Shown piece by piece: positions 52,901 through 61,969 of a stretch of DNA of 64,000 nucleotides. The translations under genes were made by a program, and so were the position numbers. The notes beneath the pieces are model-generated. The model saw only the letters and a list, made by a program, of their open reading frames with translations, had not been told where the DNA came from and made no database searches. Numbering within the stretch: the first letter of the stretch is position 1; every line of letters starts with the position of its first letter. The stretch is from Maribacter sp. GTDB lineage: Bacteria; Bacteroidota; Bacteroidia; Flavobacteriales; Flavobacteriaceae. The stretch spans positions 1 to 64,000 of the forward strand of contig JAHDDP010000013.1 of the NCBI GenBank assembly GCA_020629285.1, in the 5' to 3' direction.

Positions 52901-54958
52901 AACAAAGTACCGAAAATGAAGGGCGAACATATTGGCATTCTGTTCGAGAATTTTCAGTTACAGACATTTCTAAGCTTTTTGAATCCTGATGAAGCTCTTG
53001 CAAAAGGCAACGTAGAAGGTAATTTTGTTATTCTTAATCCATACTCGGCCTCTGGTTTAATTGCCGATATCGATATAAAAGATTTTCAAGTAATGCAAAA
53101 CCCGTTAGGTACGTTAACCTTAGACGGATCCTCCAAATCTTTATCAGAATACGACTTCGACCTTGCGGTTAAAGATGGTGGTGCTAACCTCACCTTGACA
53201 GGAGACTACAAGGCTACGGAAGATGCTGCGTATTTAAACATGGAACTTGATATTCAAAAGCTACAGGCTAGTGTTGTTGAAGGATTTTCTAACGAACAAC
53301 TAACAAACGGTAGTGGTTATTTAGATGGTAGCTTATTGGTCAAAGGCACACTTACCCAACCTAAATATTCCGGAAGAATAAATTTTAATGAATTTGGCAT
53401 AAGCTTAAATGCTTACAAGTCTGCATTGCTCATTGACAATCAAAGTATTGATATCGATCAAGATGAAATCACCTTTAATGACTTCTACATAAACGATGTC
53501 AACCAGGGTAAACTAACCATTGATGGTAACGTTACTACAAAGAGTTTTGCAAATCCTACTTTTAATTTGTCTCTGATGACCGATCAGTTTAGAGTATTGG
53601 ATTCTAAAAAAGGAGATAATGAACTCGTATATGGTATTGCAAGTATACAGGCAGATTTAAAAGTACAGGGTAACTTAGAATTACCGATTGTAGATGGAAA
53701 ATTACGTATTCGTGATATTACGGATATTACCTATGTTGTACCACAAGACCAATTGGACATTCAAGAGCGTGACGGGGTTGTTATTTTCGTAAACAGGCAA
53801 AATCCCGATGCTATTCTTACCAGAACAGATGAAGAAACTACCGAATCTTTTTTTGCCGGCATGGATATCAATACCATATTGGAGGTTGGTGAAGAAGCCA
53901 AATTCACTATTGTTCTCGATGAGAAAACACAAGATAAATTACAGGCATCAGGTAGTGCAACATTGAATTTAAATATTGATCCAAATCAAGATATACGTCT
54001 CGCTGGCAGATTAGAATTAAATTCAGGCTTTTATAGAACAAGCCTGTATAATCTAGTTAGCCGTGAATTTCAATTACAAAAAGGCAGCAGTATCGTTTGG
54101 AGTGGAGACCCTTATGATGCCAGAATGGATGTTACCGCCATATACGAGATAGAAACCTCGGCATCTTCGTTAATGTCATCTATTAGTTACGGTACTGACA
54201 ACAGCGCTTCAGGCATTTATCAGCAGGCGACAGACTTTTTGGTATACTTGAATATCGACGGTCAATTAACTAAACCAGAAATTTCATTTGCTTTGGACAT
54301 GCCCGAAAACGAACAAGGTAATTTTGGTGGTGCGGTTTATGGTCGTATTCAACAATTGAACGAGCAAGAAGCTGAATTGAACAAACAGGTGTTTTCGCTA
54401 TTGGCACTCAACCGATTTTATCCTACTTCTGGTAGTGATGGTAGTAGTGGCGGTGCTATTTCCATTGCAAAAAACAACGTCAACAAAGTACTTTCAAACG
54501 AACTTACCGCTATTTCAAGTAAACTACTGGGCAATACAGGTTTTGAGCTTGGTTTTGATTTAGATAGCTTTGAAGATTATGAAAGTGGTACCGCAGAGAG
54601 TAGAACACAGTTAAATATTAATGCCAGTAAAAAACTATTCAACGAACGCTTGATAGTAACGGCAGGTAGTGCCGTAGACGTTGAGGGCAGCGCATCATCT
54701 AGCGATACCGAAACCCCTATAATCGGTAACGTTACCTTAGAATATTTATTAAGTGAAGAAGGTACGTATAGAATTAAAGGTTTTAGAAAACAAGAATATC
54801 AAAATATTATAGATGGACAGTTGATCATAACCGGTGTGGCTTTTATATTTAACCGCGAGTTCAATAAATTCAGTCAATTATTCAGCCCGATAAAAGATAA
54901 GAATTCCGATAAAAAATCTCTGAAAGAGGATAAGAAAGAAGAGGACATTGAAAAATAA
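49967..54958 (+). CDS. tamB: TamB-like translocation and assembly module protein
   Basis: A 1663-residue very long protein with a single N-terminal membrane helix (about 15-35, LGLLFLFLILILIIRTPW). A periplasmic repeat-rich beta region follows. The C-terminal DUF490/TamB domain (about 1300-1600) contains GSATLNLNIDPNQDIRLAGRLELNSGFYRTSLYN and SREFQLQKGSSIVWSGDPYDARMDVTAIYE. TamB spans the envelope and, with a TamA-type barrel, helps lipid or autotransporter movement. The TamA-like gene starts 11 bp before its stop. A TTG at 49931 would extend it by 12 residues; the ATG at 49967 was chosen. The tail is rich in Asp, Glu and Lys. Confidence 0.9.
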   Translation: MANINPKFKKYLKLLGKTALGLLFLFLILILIIRTPWAQNLIVSKVTGSISNKTNTKVEVGNLYLTFLGDVQIENIFLEDKKGDTLFFSKSLQADIPIYPLVFQNSLNVDDVISNGVVANVSRASNPDEFNFTFLIDALTTPTDTTTTASEPMSITVGNLDIADWKLKYNDTYLGTDMNLVLGKLDIDVSEFDLDAMKFSLDDFELSDTEFTYVQSQAFPITEDTTSTALPYIEVEDFNVKNVHINYDSQPGGLQTKLQLGTIELTDILADVSKNRYETDDFVFQNSKIDLQINSEEAVETTNNTAEFIWPEFIIAANNIDISKNTFRYSLNGNQYKTEAFNPKAFKIEKLQLLAEDLKYQPKKFNLNLSDFSFSESSGIRLNQLTFNVGLTNTKASLSDVVFQMNQSSANADFNIRFSSLKGAMKNPEKSTLFAQISDLNLELDDLLRFQPDLAQNQYIDSLSAYPIKGNLKAEGTLKKVDNFNTELQWGKDTELIAEGSINNLTDADSLNYELNNISLHTTKMAINKIISSKNLGISIPKTIVTKGSLSGGTTWANPNLNIKIPEGNANINALVDFENLIKFDGTVSVDSLELGQLLQNNRMGNISLDVKAKGSGNELSDFNANINGTVPQFQYSGYTYNKVSINGFLKDGNANVTANIKDPNLNMKANATMMLSAEENDITFTSNIIGADLQQLALTKQNIKIAANINGNYKGNPSNFRIKTTIDDGIAIADNEQYQVSTILLKAHIEDTITDVSVESNFLNGQLASNASPNRITNALKKQIANYFSTNGSTFEVEDDIDAKLALAIIPTPVLSKVFFNGVEDLDSLNIDASFNSKNRKISAEVKVPHIAYAGSSVDSLNAFIKGDAVDLRFSAGLADLIYEPVHLKQTYLEGNLNNKELLLDFTSKNDSVQVMYIGSKLAFQKDTLKLQIDSKDLILNKKQWQIPKDNNIVIADKYSDFKNLILSRNTQKLEISNKVPKMKGEHIGILFENFQLQTFLSFLNPDEALAKGNVEGNFVILNPYSASGLIADIDIKDFQVMQNPLGTLTLDGSSKSLSEYDFDLAVKDGGANLTLTGDYKATEDAAYLNMELDIQKLQASVVEGFSNEQLTNGSGYLDGSLLVKGTLTQPKYSGRINFNEFGISLNAYKSALLIDNQSIDIDQDEITFNDFYINDVNQGKLTIDGNVTTKSFANPTFNLSLMTDQFRVLDSKKGDNELVYGIASIQADLKVQGNLELPIVDGKLRIRDITDITYVVPQDQLDIQERDGVVIFVNRQNPDAILTRTDEETTESFFAGMDINTILEVGEEAKFTIVLDEKTQDKLQASGSATLNLNIDPNQDIRLAGRLELNSGFYRTSLYNLVSREFQLQKGSSIVWSGDPYDARMDVTAIYEIETSASSLMSSISYGTDNSASGIYQQATDFLVYLNIDGQLTKPEISFALDMPENEQGNFGGAVYGRIQQLNEQEAELNKQVFSLLALNRFYPTSGSDGSSGGAISIAKNNVNKVLSNELTAISSKLLGNTGFELGFDLDSFEDYESGTAESRTQLNINASKKLFNERLIVTAGSAVDVEGSASSSDTETPIIGNVTLEYLLSEEGTYRIKGFRKQEYQNIIDGQLIITGVAFIFNREFNKFSQLFSPIKDKNSDKKSLKEDKKEEDIEK

Positions 54959-57272
54959 AAAAACAACATACCTTAATCTATGCTGCATAATACTATTATT
55001 CATGCATTCTTGTGGAATAGAGAAGTATATACCAGAGGGTGAGCAACTATATACAGGATCAACTCTTGAGTTAACTACAGAAAGTAACAGTAAAGACGAA
55101 AAAGAAATAAAATCAGAACTACTAGGTCTTATTGAGCCCAACCCGAATACTACGTTTTTAGGAATGAAGCCAGCTTTGTTCTTTCATTATAAAGCGCAGC
55201 GAGAAAAACCAGGTTTCATATACAAATTTCTAAACAAATCTTTTGGGGAAGAACCTGTATATTTTTCAGATGTAAACCCAGAACGTATAGAAGAATTGAT
55301 ACTGAACCGACTGGATAATAATGGATTTTTCTACAGTAGATCAGCATCTGAAACGGTCATAGATGAGAAATTTGCCTCTGTAAATTATTCCGCCAAGTTA
55401 CCTGTTCCTTATGTATTGGAGAATTACAATCTAGAATCTGACACCTTACCCATATATAAGGAAATAGAAAAAATGCTCCCTGAAACCGCTCTAAAGAAAG
55501 GAGACCGTTTTGATCTAAATCTATTAAAAGCTGAAAGAATACGTTTGAATAATGGACTAAAACAAAGGGGGTTTTATAACAGCCAAGAAGACCTTTTGAT
55601 TTTTGAAGCGGACACCAATCAATATAAAAATCGCAAGTTCGATTTATTTCTCAGGCTTAAAAAAGATGTACCAGCACGTGCATCTATTCCTTACACTATA
55701 GATTCTATTACTGTTTATCCAAATTATACTATTGAGGGCGACACCTTACCCTTGAATGAAAAAAATGCTACACGGGTTAACGGTATCGATTTTATTCAAG
55801 AAGAGCTTTATTTTAAACCAGAACTCTTAGAGTCGTATTTATTATTCAATAAGGGAGATTTGTACAATGCCAACACGTCTAAACAAACAAGCAACAGATT
55901 ATCTGCATTAGGCAGTTATAAGTATGTAAATATACAATACACCGAATTAGACACCACTGCAACCGATGGCAATGGTGGTTCGTTGGCAGCAAACATTTAT
56001 TTGGCTCCATTGACCAAAAGGTCTATTAGAGCAGAGATACAGGCCGTATCTAAATCAAATGGATTTACCGGGCCAGGTGTTTTATTAAGCCATATCAATA
56101 GAAACATATTTAATGGAGGCGAAACCTTTAGTGTTTCCGCCAATTTCAGTTATGAATCGCAATTATTAAGTGGTAATAATTCCAGTTTAAGCAGCATTGC
56201 CGGTGGTATAAGCGCAGACTTAATCATACCTAGATCCGTACCGTTATCTCCTCGCAGGTTTCAATATGCCGTACCCAAAACAAAAATATCCCTAGGCTAC
56301 GATTTTTTACAGCGCAGCCAATTGTTTACTCTAAGCTCAGTCAATGCTTCTTTTGGCTATACATGGCAAGAAAATCAATATGTATACCACACCCTAGACC
56401 CTATTAATATCAACTACTCTAAACTTTCTAACGTAACCAATGACTTCCAGACCATACTTGACGATAACGAATATCTCAGCCAAAGTTTCGAGCAGCGCTT
56501 TATTGCAGGCTTATTGTATAGTTTTACTTACGATGAAGTTTCTAAATTAAGTAAAGAGGCGCCAATATATTTCGCTACAAATGTTGATGTAGCAGGTAAC
56601 CTTCTAGGTCTTATTAGCAGTGGATCAGAGACTGTATTCGGTTCTACTTATGCGCAATATACAAAGGCAGATGCAGATTTGAGACTATATTTGCGTTGGC
56701 AAAAAGAACGCACCTTAGTTTCTCGCATATATGCCGGTTGGGGTGTACCTTATGGCAATAGCACAACGCTACCTTTTATAAAGCAATTTTATTCTGGAGG
56801 TCCCTATAGTGTTAGGGCCTTCAATATTCGTTCTTTGGGTCCGGGTAATTTTAACGCAGAGACCGAAAACGCCACTACAGATTATTTTGACCAGTCTGGA
56901 AACCTAAAATTAGAAGCCAATGTTGAATATCGTTTCCCTTTGTTTTCTTACCTAAAGGGTGCCTTTTTCATTGATGCAGGTAATGTTTGGTTGACAGGTG
57001 ACTACTCTGATATCGAAGCCGACCAAAGAAACAGTAGTTTTTCAGAAACACTTTTTACCGATGGTAAATTCGAAAAAGATTGGTTAAGCGAAGTAGCCGC
57101 AGGTGTAGGTTTTGGTGTTCGTTTAGATATTCAAAGTTTTGTAATTCGGTTAGATTTAGCTTCGCCACTGCGTATACCCTATTTAGATGAAAACGAACGT
57201 TGGAATGTACCTTTCTTTAGTAATGCTGATAATAATATGACCTTGAATTTTGCGATAGGCTATCCGTTTTAA
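54948..57272 (+). CDS. BamA/TamA-family outer-membrane protein
   Basis: A 774-residue Omp85-type protein with a lipoprotein-like or signal N-terminus (KKTTYLNLCCIILLFMHSC). POTRA-like periplasmic domains (about 35-345) lead to a C-terminal 16-strand barrel. The barrel contains the lid-loop RGF-type motif region (FYSGGPYSVRAFNIRSLGPGNF) and ends in LNFAIGYPF. It is adjacent to tamB and overlaps it by 11 bp, so it is the likely TamA partner. Translation probably begins at TTG (54948), because no ATG precedes the signal sequence. Confidence 0.85.
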   Translation: MKNKKTTYLNLCCIILLFMHSCGIEKYIPEGEQLYTGSTLELTTESNSKDEKEIKSELLGLIEPNPNTTFLGMKPALFFHYKAQREKPGFIYKFLNKSFGEEPVYFSDVNPERIEELILNRLDNNGFFYSRSASETVIDEKFASVNYSAKLPVPYVLENYNLESDTLPIYKEIEKMLPETALKKGDRFDLNLLKAERIRLNNGLKQRGFYNSQEDLLIFEADTNQYKNRKFDLFLRLKKDVPARASIPYTIDSITVYPNYTIEGDTLPLNEKNATRVNGIDFIQEELYFKPELLESYLLFNKGDLYNANTSKQTSNRLSALGSYKYVNIQYTELDTTATDGNGGSLAANIYLAPLTKRSIRAEIQAVSKSNGFTGPGVLLSHINRNIFNGGETFSVSANFSYESQLLSGNNSSLSSIAGGISADLIIPRSVPLSPRRFQYAVPKTKISLGYDFLQRSQLFTLSSVNASFGYTWQENQYVYHTLDPININYSKLSNVTNDFQTILDDNEYLSQSFEQRFIAGLLYSFTYDEVSKLSKEAPIYFATNVDVAGNLLGLISSGSETVFGSTYAQYTKADADLRLYLRWQKERTLVSRIYAGWGVPYGNSTTLPFIKQFYSGGPYSVRAFNIRSLGPGNFNAETENATTDYFDQSGNLKLEANVEYRFPLFSYLKGAFFIDAGNVWLTGDYSDIEADQRNSSFSETLFTDGKFEKDWLSEVAAGVGFGVRLDIQSFVIRLDLASPLRIPYLDENERWNVPFFSNADNNMTLNFAIGYPF

Positions 57273-57276
57273 GAAG

Positions 57277-58278
57277 TTAATTGCCCCACATACGTTGCCA
57301 CAACGCAGCCATTAAACGTTTGGCGTCTCTTTTAAACTTTGGTCTTTCTTCCACAATTAAATCATCTCCATTAGGCACTAATTTATAACTGAATGCAAAC
57401 TGGGTTTCATTATCGTCTAAACTAATGAGTCCGAATCTTAGGTCGTTAAAATACAGCTGCCCATCATTTTCGGTAATCGTATACCAGCCTTCGGTTAATT
57501 TTATAAGTCGCTCTATTTTATCGTTACTAGACCATTTACCCAGTAATTCATGATTTTTAGGATACGATGTAAACGAGATAGGCTGCGTATCAAAGAAAGA
57601 ATAATCTCCCATTAAATAAGCATCTTCAGTATCTATATTTGCCATCCAAAGTACCGTATTTAATGGTGCAGGGCGGGTATTCATATCATTATAAGAAACA
57701 CCTTGTTCCTCAAGCGCATTTTCAAATTTCTGAAAAGCGATTCCTTTTAAAACTAATGTTAATACTAAATATGATGTACTAATGACTAGTCCGAGTTTCA
57801 CATATTTTTTACGTTTCAAAAAAGTACGCTTTTGAAACATAGCTAATATCAAGAAAATAATAAACGGAACAGTATACAACGGGTCTATCACAAAAACACT
57901 CTGAAACGCTAATCTCGTTTTAAACGGCCAGAATAATTGTGTGCCCCAAGTGGTAAAAGCATCTAACAACGGATGCGTAAAGAGACCCCAGAACATTAAC
58001 CAAGACCATTCTTTCCAAGTAGCAGATTCTTTCTTGTTTATTTTCCAGACCAGCCAACCAAAAATGGGTGCAAATACTACTGAAAAGAAAATAGAATGAC
58101 TAACTCCCCTATGCCATTCGGTAGCCGTAACGGTATCTAGAAAATAACGGGTAATCACATCTAAATCGGGTATGGTACCAGCAATAGCACCGAAAAGCAT
58201 AGCCTTATTGCCCACTTTCTTACCAAGAACCGCCTCGCCCACTGCTGCCCCAAGTACAATTTGTGTTAGTGAATCCAT
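57277..58278 (-). CDS. YdjM-like membrane-bound metal-dependent hydrolase
   Basis: A 333-residue membrane protein. The N-terminal region MDSLTQIVLGAAVGEAVLGKKVGNKAMLFGAIAGTIPDLDVI is typical of the DUF457/YdjM family. HRGVSHSIFFS and HPLLDAFTTWGTQLFWP carry the histidine/aspartate metal residues. Five or six membrane helices cover the first 180 residues, and a soluble domain follows. The ATG at 58356 would overlap the MutS-like gene by 55 bp, so 58278 is preferred. It lies 23 bp after that gene and forms an operon with it. Confidence 0.88.
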   Translation of the reverse strand: MDSLTQIVLGAAVGEAVLGKKVGNKAMLFGAIAGTIPDLDVITRYFLDTVTATEWHRGVSHSIFFSVVFAPIFGWLVWKINKKESATWKEWSWLMFWGLFTHPLLDAFTTWGTQLFWPFKTRLAFQSVFVIDPLYTVPFIIFLILAMFQKRTFLKRKKYVKLGLVISTSYLVLTLVLKGIAFQKFENALEEQGVSYNDMNTRPAPLNTVLWMANIDTEDAYLMGDYSFFDTQPISFTSYPKNHELLGKWSSNDKIERLIKLTEGWYTITENDGQLYFNDLRFGLISLDDNETQFAFSYKLVPNGDDLIVEERPKFKRDAKRLMAALWQRMWGN

Positions 58279-58301
58279 TTTATAATATAAAATTGATAAT
58301 A

Positions 58302-60074
58302 CTATTTTATAATCCCCATCTTCTTTAACAAAAAAGAAGCGTTCATATTCTGACAAATACCGTCTTTAAACGTGTAATCAAAATGTAGTTCGTTATCTAT
58401 GATTTCCGCGTCAAAATAATGGTTCTTAACCGCATCATATTCATTAGCGACTTCGCAAAGACTAAGATCATGCGTAGCGATTATTCCGGTAGATTTACTC
58501 TTTACTAAACGCTCTACAAACTTTCTTGAACCCAATGCCTTATCAGTACTATTAGTTCCCTTTAAAATTTCATCTAAAACAATAAAATAACGGTCCGTTT
58601 GTATTTCATCTACAATGTATCTAAGGCGCTTTAGTTCTGAAAAGAAGTAAGACTCATCATCTGTCAATGAATCTGTAGTACGCATACTGGTAATTAGTTT
58701 TATTGGGGAATAACTTACAGATTCAGCACAAACTGGCAACCCAACATTTGCCATCATAATCTGCAGCGATACCGTTCTCAAGAACGTACTCTTACCTGCC
58801 ATATTTGCACCGGTAATAATAAAGAACTGTCCGCCATCAATAGTAATATCATTTAATACACTTTTCGCTGGATCTAATAACGGGTGACCTGCATTTTTAG
58901 ACTTTAACACCACTCCGTCATTGGTAATCGTAGGATATGTGAAATTCGGATGATTAAAAGCGAAGTTCCCTAAACTACTATAGGCATCAAAAAATGCGAT
59001 GGTATTGAACCAAATTTCTACACTTTTACCATGTTTTTGAATCCAGTTTTCTACCGCAAGGCAATCGGTCAACGAACGGAGGAAAAATCCATTTGCAAAA
59101 ATCAGATATAGAAGATTATTATTACGGTCTAGATTACTTAAAAGCGAAGCGAATTTCTTTAATACTTTAGAATTATTCTCCCCATTGCTTAATATATTGG
59201 ATTTCTGTTTCTTTAATAGATCAGACGAAAATCCCGTTGTTTCTATCATTGACAGCAATTGATTGTACTGATCAAAAGTAGATTTCATTTTGGTAGCACT
59301 CTGTCCTAAATTGGTTACCTTTTTTGTAAATAAACCAACAATGATCATACCTAGAACCAACCATGTAATCAATACAGATTCTGGTAGGTAATCTAAAAAG
59401 TATGCAATGAAAATAGCCACTGAAATAATTGAAAATACTAGCGGAATAAATTTCATTGCCTTTGGTACAAAAGATTCGTAATTCTTTAACCATTTAGCAA
59501 TAGTATGTGTAGAAGTTTCCGTTTTCGTTAATGCCGCCATCGCAGAAAACTCTTGTCGCCAATCAACTTTTTCACCAATTTCAGTAATTGCCTCTTGCTT
59601 TTCGGCGATGTCGTTAATGGAATTCTTCTTATAAATTTCGGCTAATAAAAGGCTACCCTCTGCAAGTTTTGTTCTATTTGAAATTTGATAAAAAGAATCT
59701 TCACCAAACAAGTCTATATCTTGGCTAAAAAAATGAATATCATCGGCAAATTCTTTTCCGTTAGACAATTTAGAAAAGTCTCTTTTTAGCACTTGTAACT
59801 CTACTTGATTGAGATTTCTCAACTCTTCAATTTTAGCTTTTTGAAGTTTTAGATTTGTGTACTTACTTACTAAAAACAAGAACAATGGTATACCAACAAA
59901 TAACACGGCAACCACATATTTTGCATTTACCGAAGCGAAATAAAGTGCAGCTATTGTACCTAAGAATATCAGTAATCGTAACGTGCTAAATAAAAAAAGT
60001 TTCTTATTCAAGGCTTCAATAAGCTCCTCAAACTTTTGTACGCGTTGGGTGTAAAATTCTTCTAAATTATTCAT
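58302..60074 (-). CDS. Membrane-anchored MutS-family ATPase
   Basis: A 590-residue MutS homologue without mismatch-recognition domain I. The N-terminus has two membrane helix pairs (about 28-72 and 205-255), which are unusual for MutS. The C-terminal ATPase is complete: Walker A GANMAGKST (GKST at 427-430), the DDESYFFSELKRLRYI region, Walker B FIVLDEILKGTNSTDK (Asp near 501) and ATHDLSLCEV. The function is unknown. It is probably not mismatch repair because the clamp and mismatch domains are absent. It heads an operon with the YdjM-like gene. Confidence 0.88.
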   Translation of the reverse strand: MNNLEEFYTQRVQKFEELIEALNKKLFLFSTLRLLIFLGTIAALYFASVNAKYVVAVLFVGIPLFLFLVSKYTNLKLQKAKIEELRNLNQVELQVLKRDFSKLSNGKEFADDIHFFSQDIDLFGEDSFYQISNRTKLAEGSLLLAEIYKKNSINDIAEKQEAITEIGEKVDWRQEFSAMAALTKTETSTHTIAKWLKNYESFVPKAMKFIPLVFSIISVAIFIAYFLDYLPESVLITWLVLGMIIVGLFTKKVTNLGQSATKMKSTFDQYNQLLSMIETTGFSSDLLKKQKSNILSNGENNSKVLKKFASLLSNLDRNNNLLYLIFANGFFLRSLTDCLAVENWIQKHGKSVEIWFNTIAFFDAYSSLGNFAFNHPNFTYPTITNDGVVLKSKNAGHPLLDPAKSVLNDITIDGGQFFIITGANMAGKSTFLRTVSLQIMMANVGLPVCAESVSYSPIKLITSMRTTDSLTDDESYFFSELKRLRYIVDEIQTDRYFIVLDEILKGTNSTDKALGSRKFVERLVKSKSTGIIATHDLSLCEVANEYDAVKNHYFDAEIIDNELHFDYTFKDGICQNMNASFLLKKMGIIK

Positions 60075-60143
60075 GAATATCAACCTATTATAGAAAAGGT
60101 AAAGATAACCTTAGAAAGTGGTTTCTATAAATGGAATGATGAA

Positions 60144-60497
60144 TTAAAGTGCCTCCAACTCCGCCTTCACTTTCTTAGTCAATTTAGACACCACCAAATC
60201 ATAAGAATGGTCAATAAGATCTTTTGTAAGGTCTTTTGATATTTTATCTAGATATACAGTGTTCCAATGCTTTTTACTCATGTGCCAACCTTCAATAATG
60301 CCTTCATGCTCTTCACGAAGTGCTATAGCTCTTTCTGGCTCGCATTTTAAGTTGATACGTAACGGAACATTATCCAAACCACAAAGGGCAAACATTTTAC
60401 CCATAACTTTGAATACCAACGTCGTCTCATCAAAAGGAAAAGATTCTGTTACTCCTTTCTTTAAAATACAATAATCTCGGTATTCTTCAACATTCAT
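60144..60497 (-). CDS. MmcQ/YjbR-family protein
   Basis: A 117-residue CyaY-fold protein of the MmcQ/YjbR family. YCILKKGVTESFPFDETTLVFKVMGKMFALC is the signature N-terminal region. INLKCEPERAIALREEHEGIIEGWHMSKKHWNTVYL follows, ending in a helical DLIDHSYDLVVSKLTKKVK. Members bind DNA or act in unknown roles. It stands alone in a group of minus-strand genes. Confidence 0.9.
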   Translation of the reverse strand: MNVEEYRDYCILKKGVTESFPFDETTLVFKVMGKMFALCGLDNVPLRINLKCEPERAIALREEHEGIIEGWHMSKKHWNTVYLDKISKDLTKDLIDHSYDLVVSKLTKKVKAELEAL

Positions 60498-60575
60498 GCT
60501 ATTGAGGTTTTAGAACATAATTTGAGTAAGGTCAAATACCGTAAACAGTACCTGACCTTAAAATTATGGTACTTT

Positions 60576-60971
60576 TTAAATACCAGTAGAATCGTAAACG
60601 ATGACCTTAGACCACAACTTTTCAGATTCGGCAATAAACACCTTGTGCGGTGCTTCATCTTGGTATGCTTGTTGAGATTCAGCAGAGTCGAAACTTACGA
60701 TTAAAGAATACGTAAATGAACCATCTACCACATCTCTACTCGCTTTTGGCGGCTTGCCAATAAATTGTGTTTTAGCATATGCCGAGTTATCTAAAAACTT
60801 ACGTAAAGAAGTTTCAAAAGCAGTTCGGTCTGCTTGATTATCAGGATTTTTCAACCAAAAAAATACGGTATGGGAAAAATTAGCGTCGAATTCAGTCATT
60901 TTATCATCATTTTGACCAAAAGTTACAGAGGTCATTAGTGTTATTGCAAGGATACAAATTACGTTTTTCAT
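60576..60971 (-). CDS. Exported Dabb-domain protein
   Basis: A 131-residue protein with a signal peptide (MKNVICILAITLMTSVTFGQ). One stress-responsive Dabb (dimeric A/B barrel) domain follows, FSHTVFFWLKNPDNQADRTAFETSLRKFL...VVDGSFTYSLIVSFDSAESQQAYQDEAPHKVFI. It ends VIVYDSTGI. Dabb domains are usually cytoplasmic; export suggests a periplasmic role. The active site and substrate are unknown. Confidence 0.88.
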   Translation of the reverse strand: MKNVICILAITLMTSVTFGQNDDKMTEFDANFSHTVFFWLKNPDNQADRTAFETSLRKFLDNSAYAKTQFIGKPPKASRDVVDGSFTYSLIVSFDSAESQQAYQDEAPHKVFIAESEKLWSKVIVYDSTGI

Positions 60972-60988
60972 AATTAAATCTTAGTTGT

Positions 60989-61615
60989 TTATTGTTTTTC
61001 TTCGAGTAATTCTATTTGTTTCTGCGGAATTTTAAGTGCGGAATAATCAAGCGTCCAACCAATGGTTTCAACAATCTTTTCCATAATCAAAACTGTTTGC
61101 AAGGCTTCTTTTCTTGCATTATCCATTAGTCCGCTTTCAGGAATCTTTTCCTTTATATGTGCTTTGGCTTCCGCATTTAATTTGGTTAAATCATCTGGAG
61201 CAAAAAAGTTAAAAAATCCACTTTTAATATCATAAAACTCCAGTTCTGGTTCAATACTTAGTACTTCCGGTTGCGGAAAATTATCAAGAACTATTTTTTT
61301 CTTTTTCTCATCGGCATGCATTAAAAGTTTACTTAGATCATAACCAATATGTGCTTTAGCTTTTATAACTACCAAAGCCTTCTTTTTACTACTCACTAAA
61401 CTCATGAAATCTTTCACATTTTCATACTGGTAGATTTCTGCAAATTCGCCTTCAACAGATATCAATTTGCAAACACTTTTCATCTTCTCTAACAACACGG
61501 TAGATTGGTGTGTTGTGATCTCTTTACTTTTCTTGCCTTTAAAAAAATTAAAAAGCCAATACATACCAATAGCCCCTAAAACCAGACCGAGAATCGTATC
61601 AAATATATTATCCAT
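60989..61615 (-). CDS. DUF4230 membrane-anchored protein
   Basis: A 208-residue protein with an N-terminal membrane helix (ILGLVLGAIGMYWLFNFF). A DUF4230 domain follows, with VLLEKMKSVCKLISVEGEFAEIYQYENVKD, ALVVIKAKAHIGYDLSKL and a C-terminal helix pair. It overlaps the DUF4260 gene by 8 bp, so they form an operon. Function unknown. Confidence 0.85.
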   Translation of the reverse strand: MDNIFDTILGLVLGAIGMYWLFNFFKGKKSKEITTHQSTVLLEKMKSVCKLISVEGEFAEIYQYENVKDFMSLVSSKKKALVVIKAKAHIGYDLSKLLMHADEKKKKIVLDNFPQPEVLSIEPELEFYDIKSGFFNFFAPDDLTKLNAEAKAHIKEKIPESGLMDNARKEALQTVLIMEKIVETIGWTLDYSALKIPQKQIELLEEKQ

Positions 61616-61967
61616 TGTTATTTCCTATTTCGCCTAAATGCGTAAACTTAAACCCCTTATTATATTTGAGTCCGTAGCCAAAGATACGGTCCATGGCGGT
61701 ATGTATAAAAAGAATTGTACCTATTAATTGTATTATAGGTAACATAAAATAAATACCTACAAAGTATAATAGTACGGCGAATCCCCTATGGTGAAAGATA
61801 TTATAACACACTGCACCTATTTTGGAACCTAGTAAATAACCCAACATTGAAATATCTGGCGTAAGTATCAAAACTGGCAACCACCACCATTGATAACCTA
61901 ACAAGCCGAACATAAAAATACCGAGCACCATTAAGGCGAGTTCCTCTAATTTTAGTAGATTTTTCAT
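61608..61967 (-). CDS. DUF4260 membrane protein
   Basis: A 119-residue four-helix membrane protein of the DUF4260 family. Distinctive segments are QWWWLPVLILTPDISMLGYLLGSKIGAVCYNIFHHRGFA and DRIFGYGLKYNKGFKFTHLGEIG. Function is unknown. It lies between the cyclase-family gene (3 bp gap) and the DUF4230 gene (8-bp overlap), all on the minus strand. Confidence 0.9.
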   Translation of the reverse strand: MKNLLKLEELALMVLGIFMFGLLGYQWWWLPVLILTPDISMLGYLLGSKIGAVCYNIFHHRGFAVLLYFVGIYFMLPIIQLIGTILFIHTAMDRIFGYGLKYNKGFKFTHLGEIGNNNG

Positions 61968-61969
61968 AA

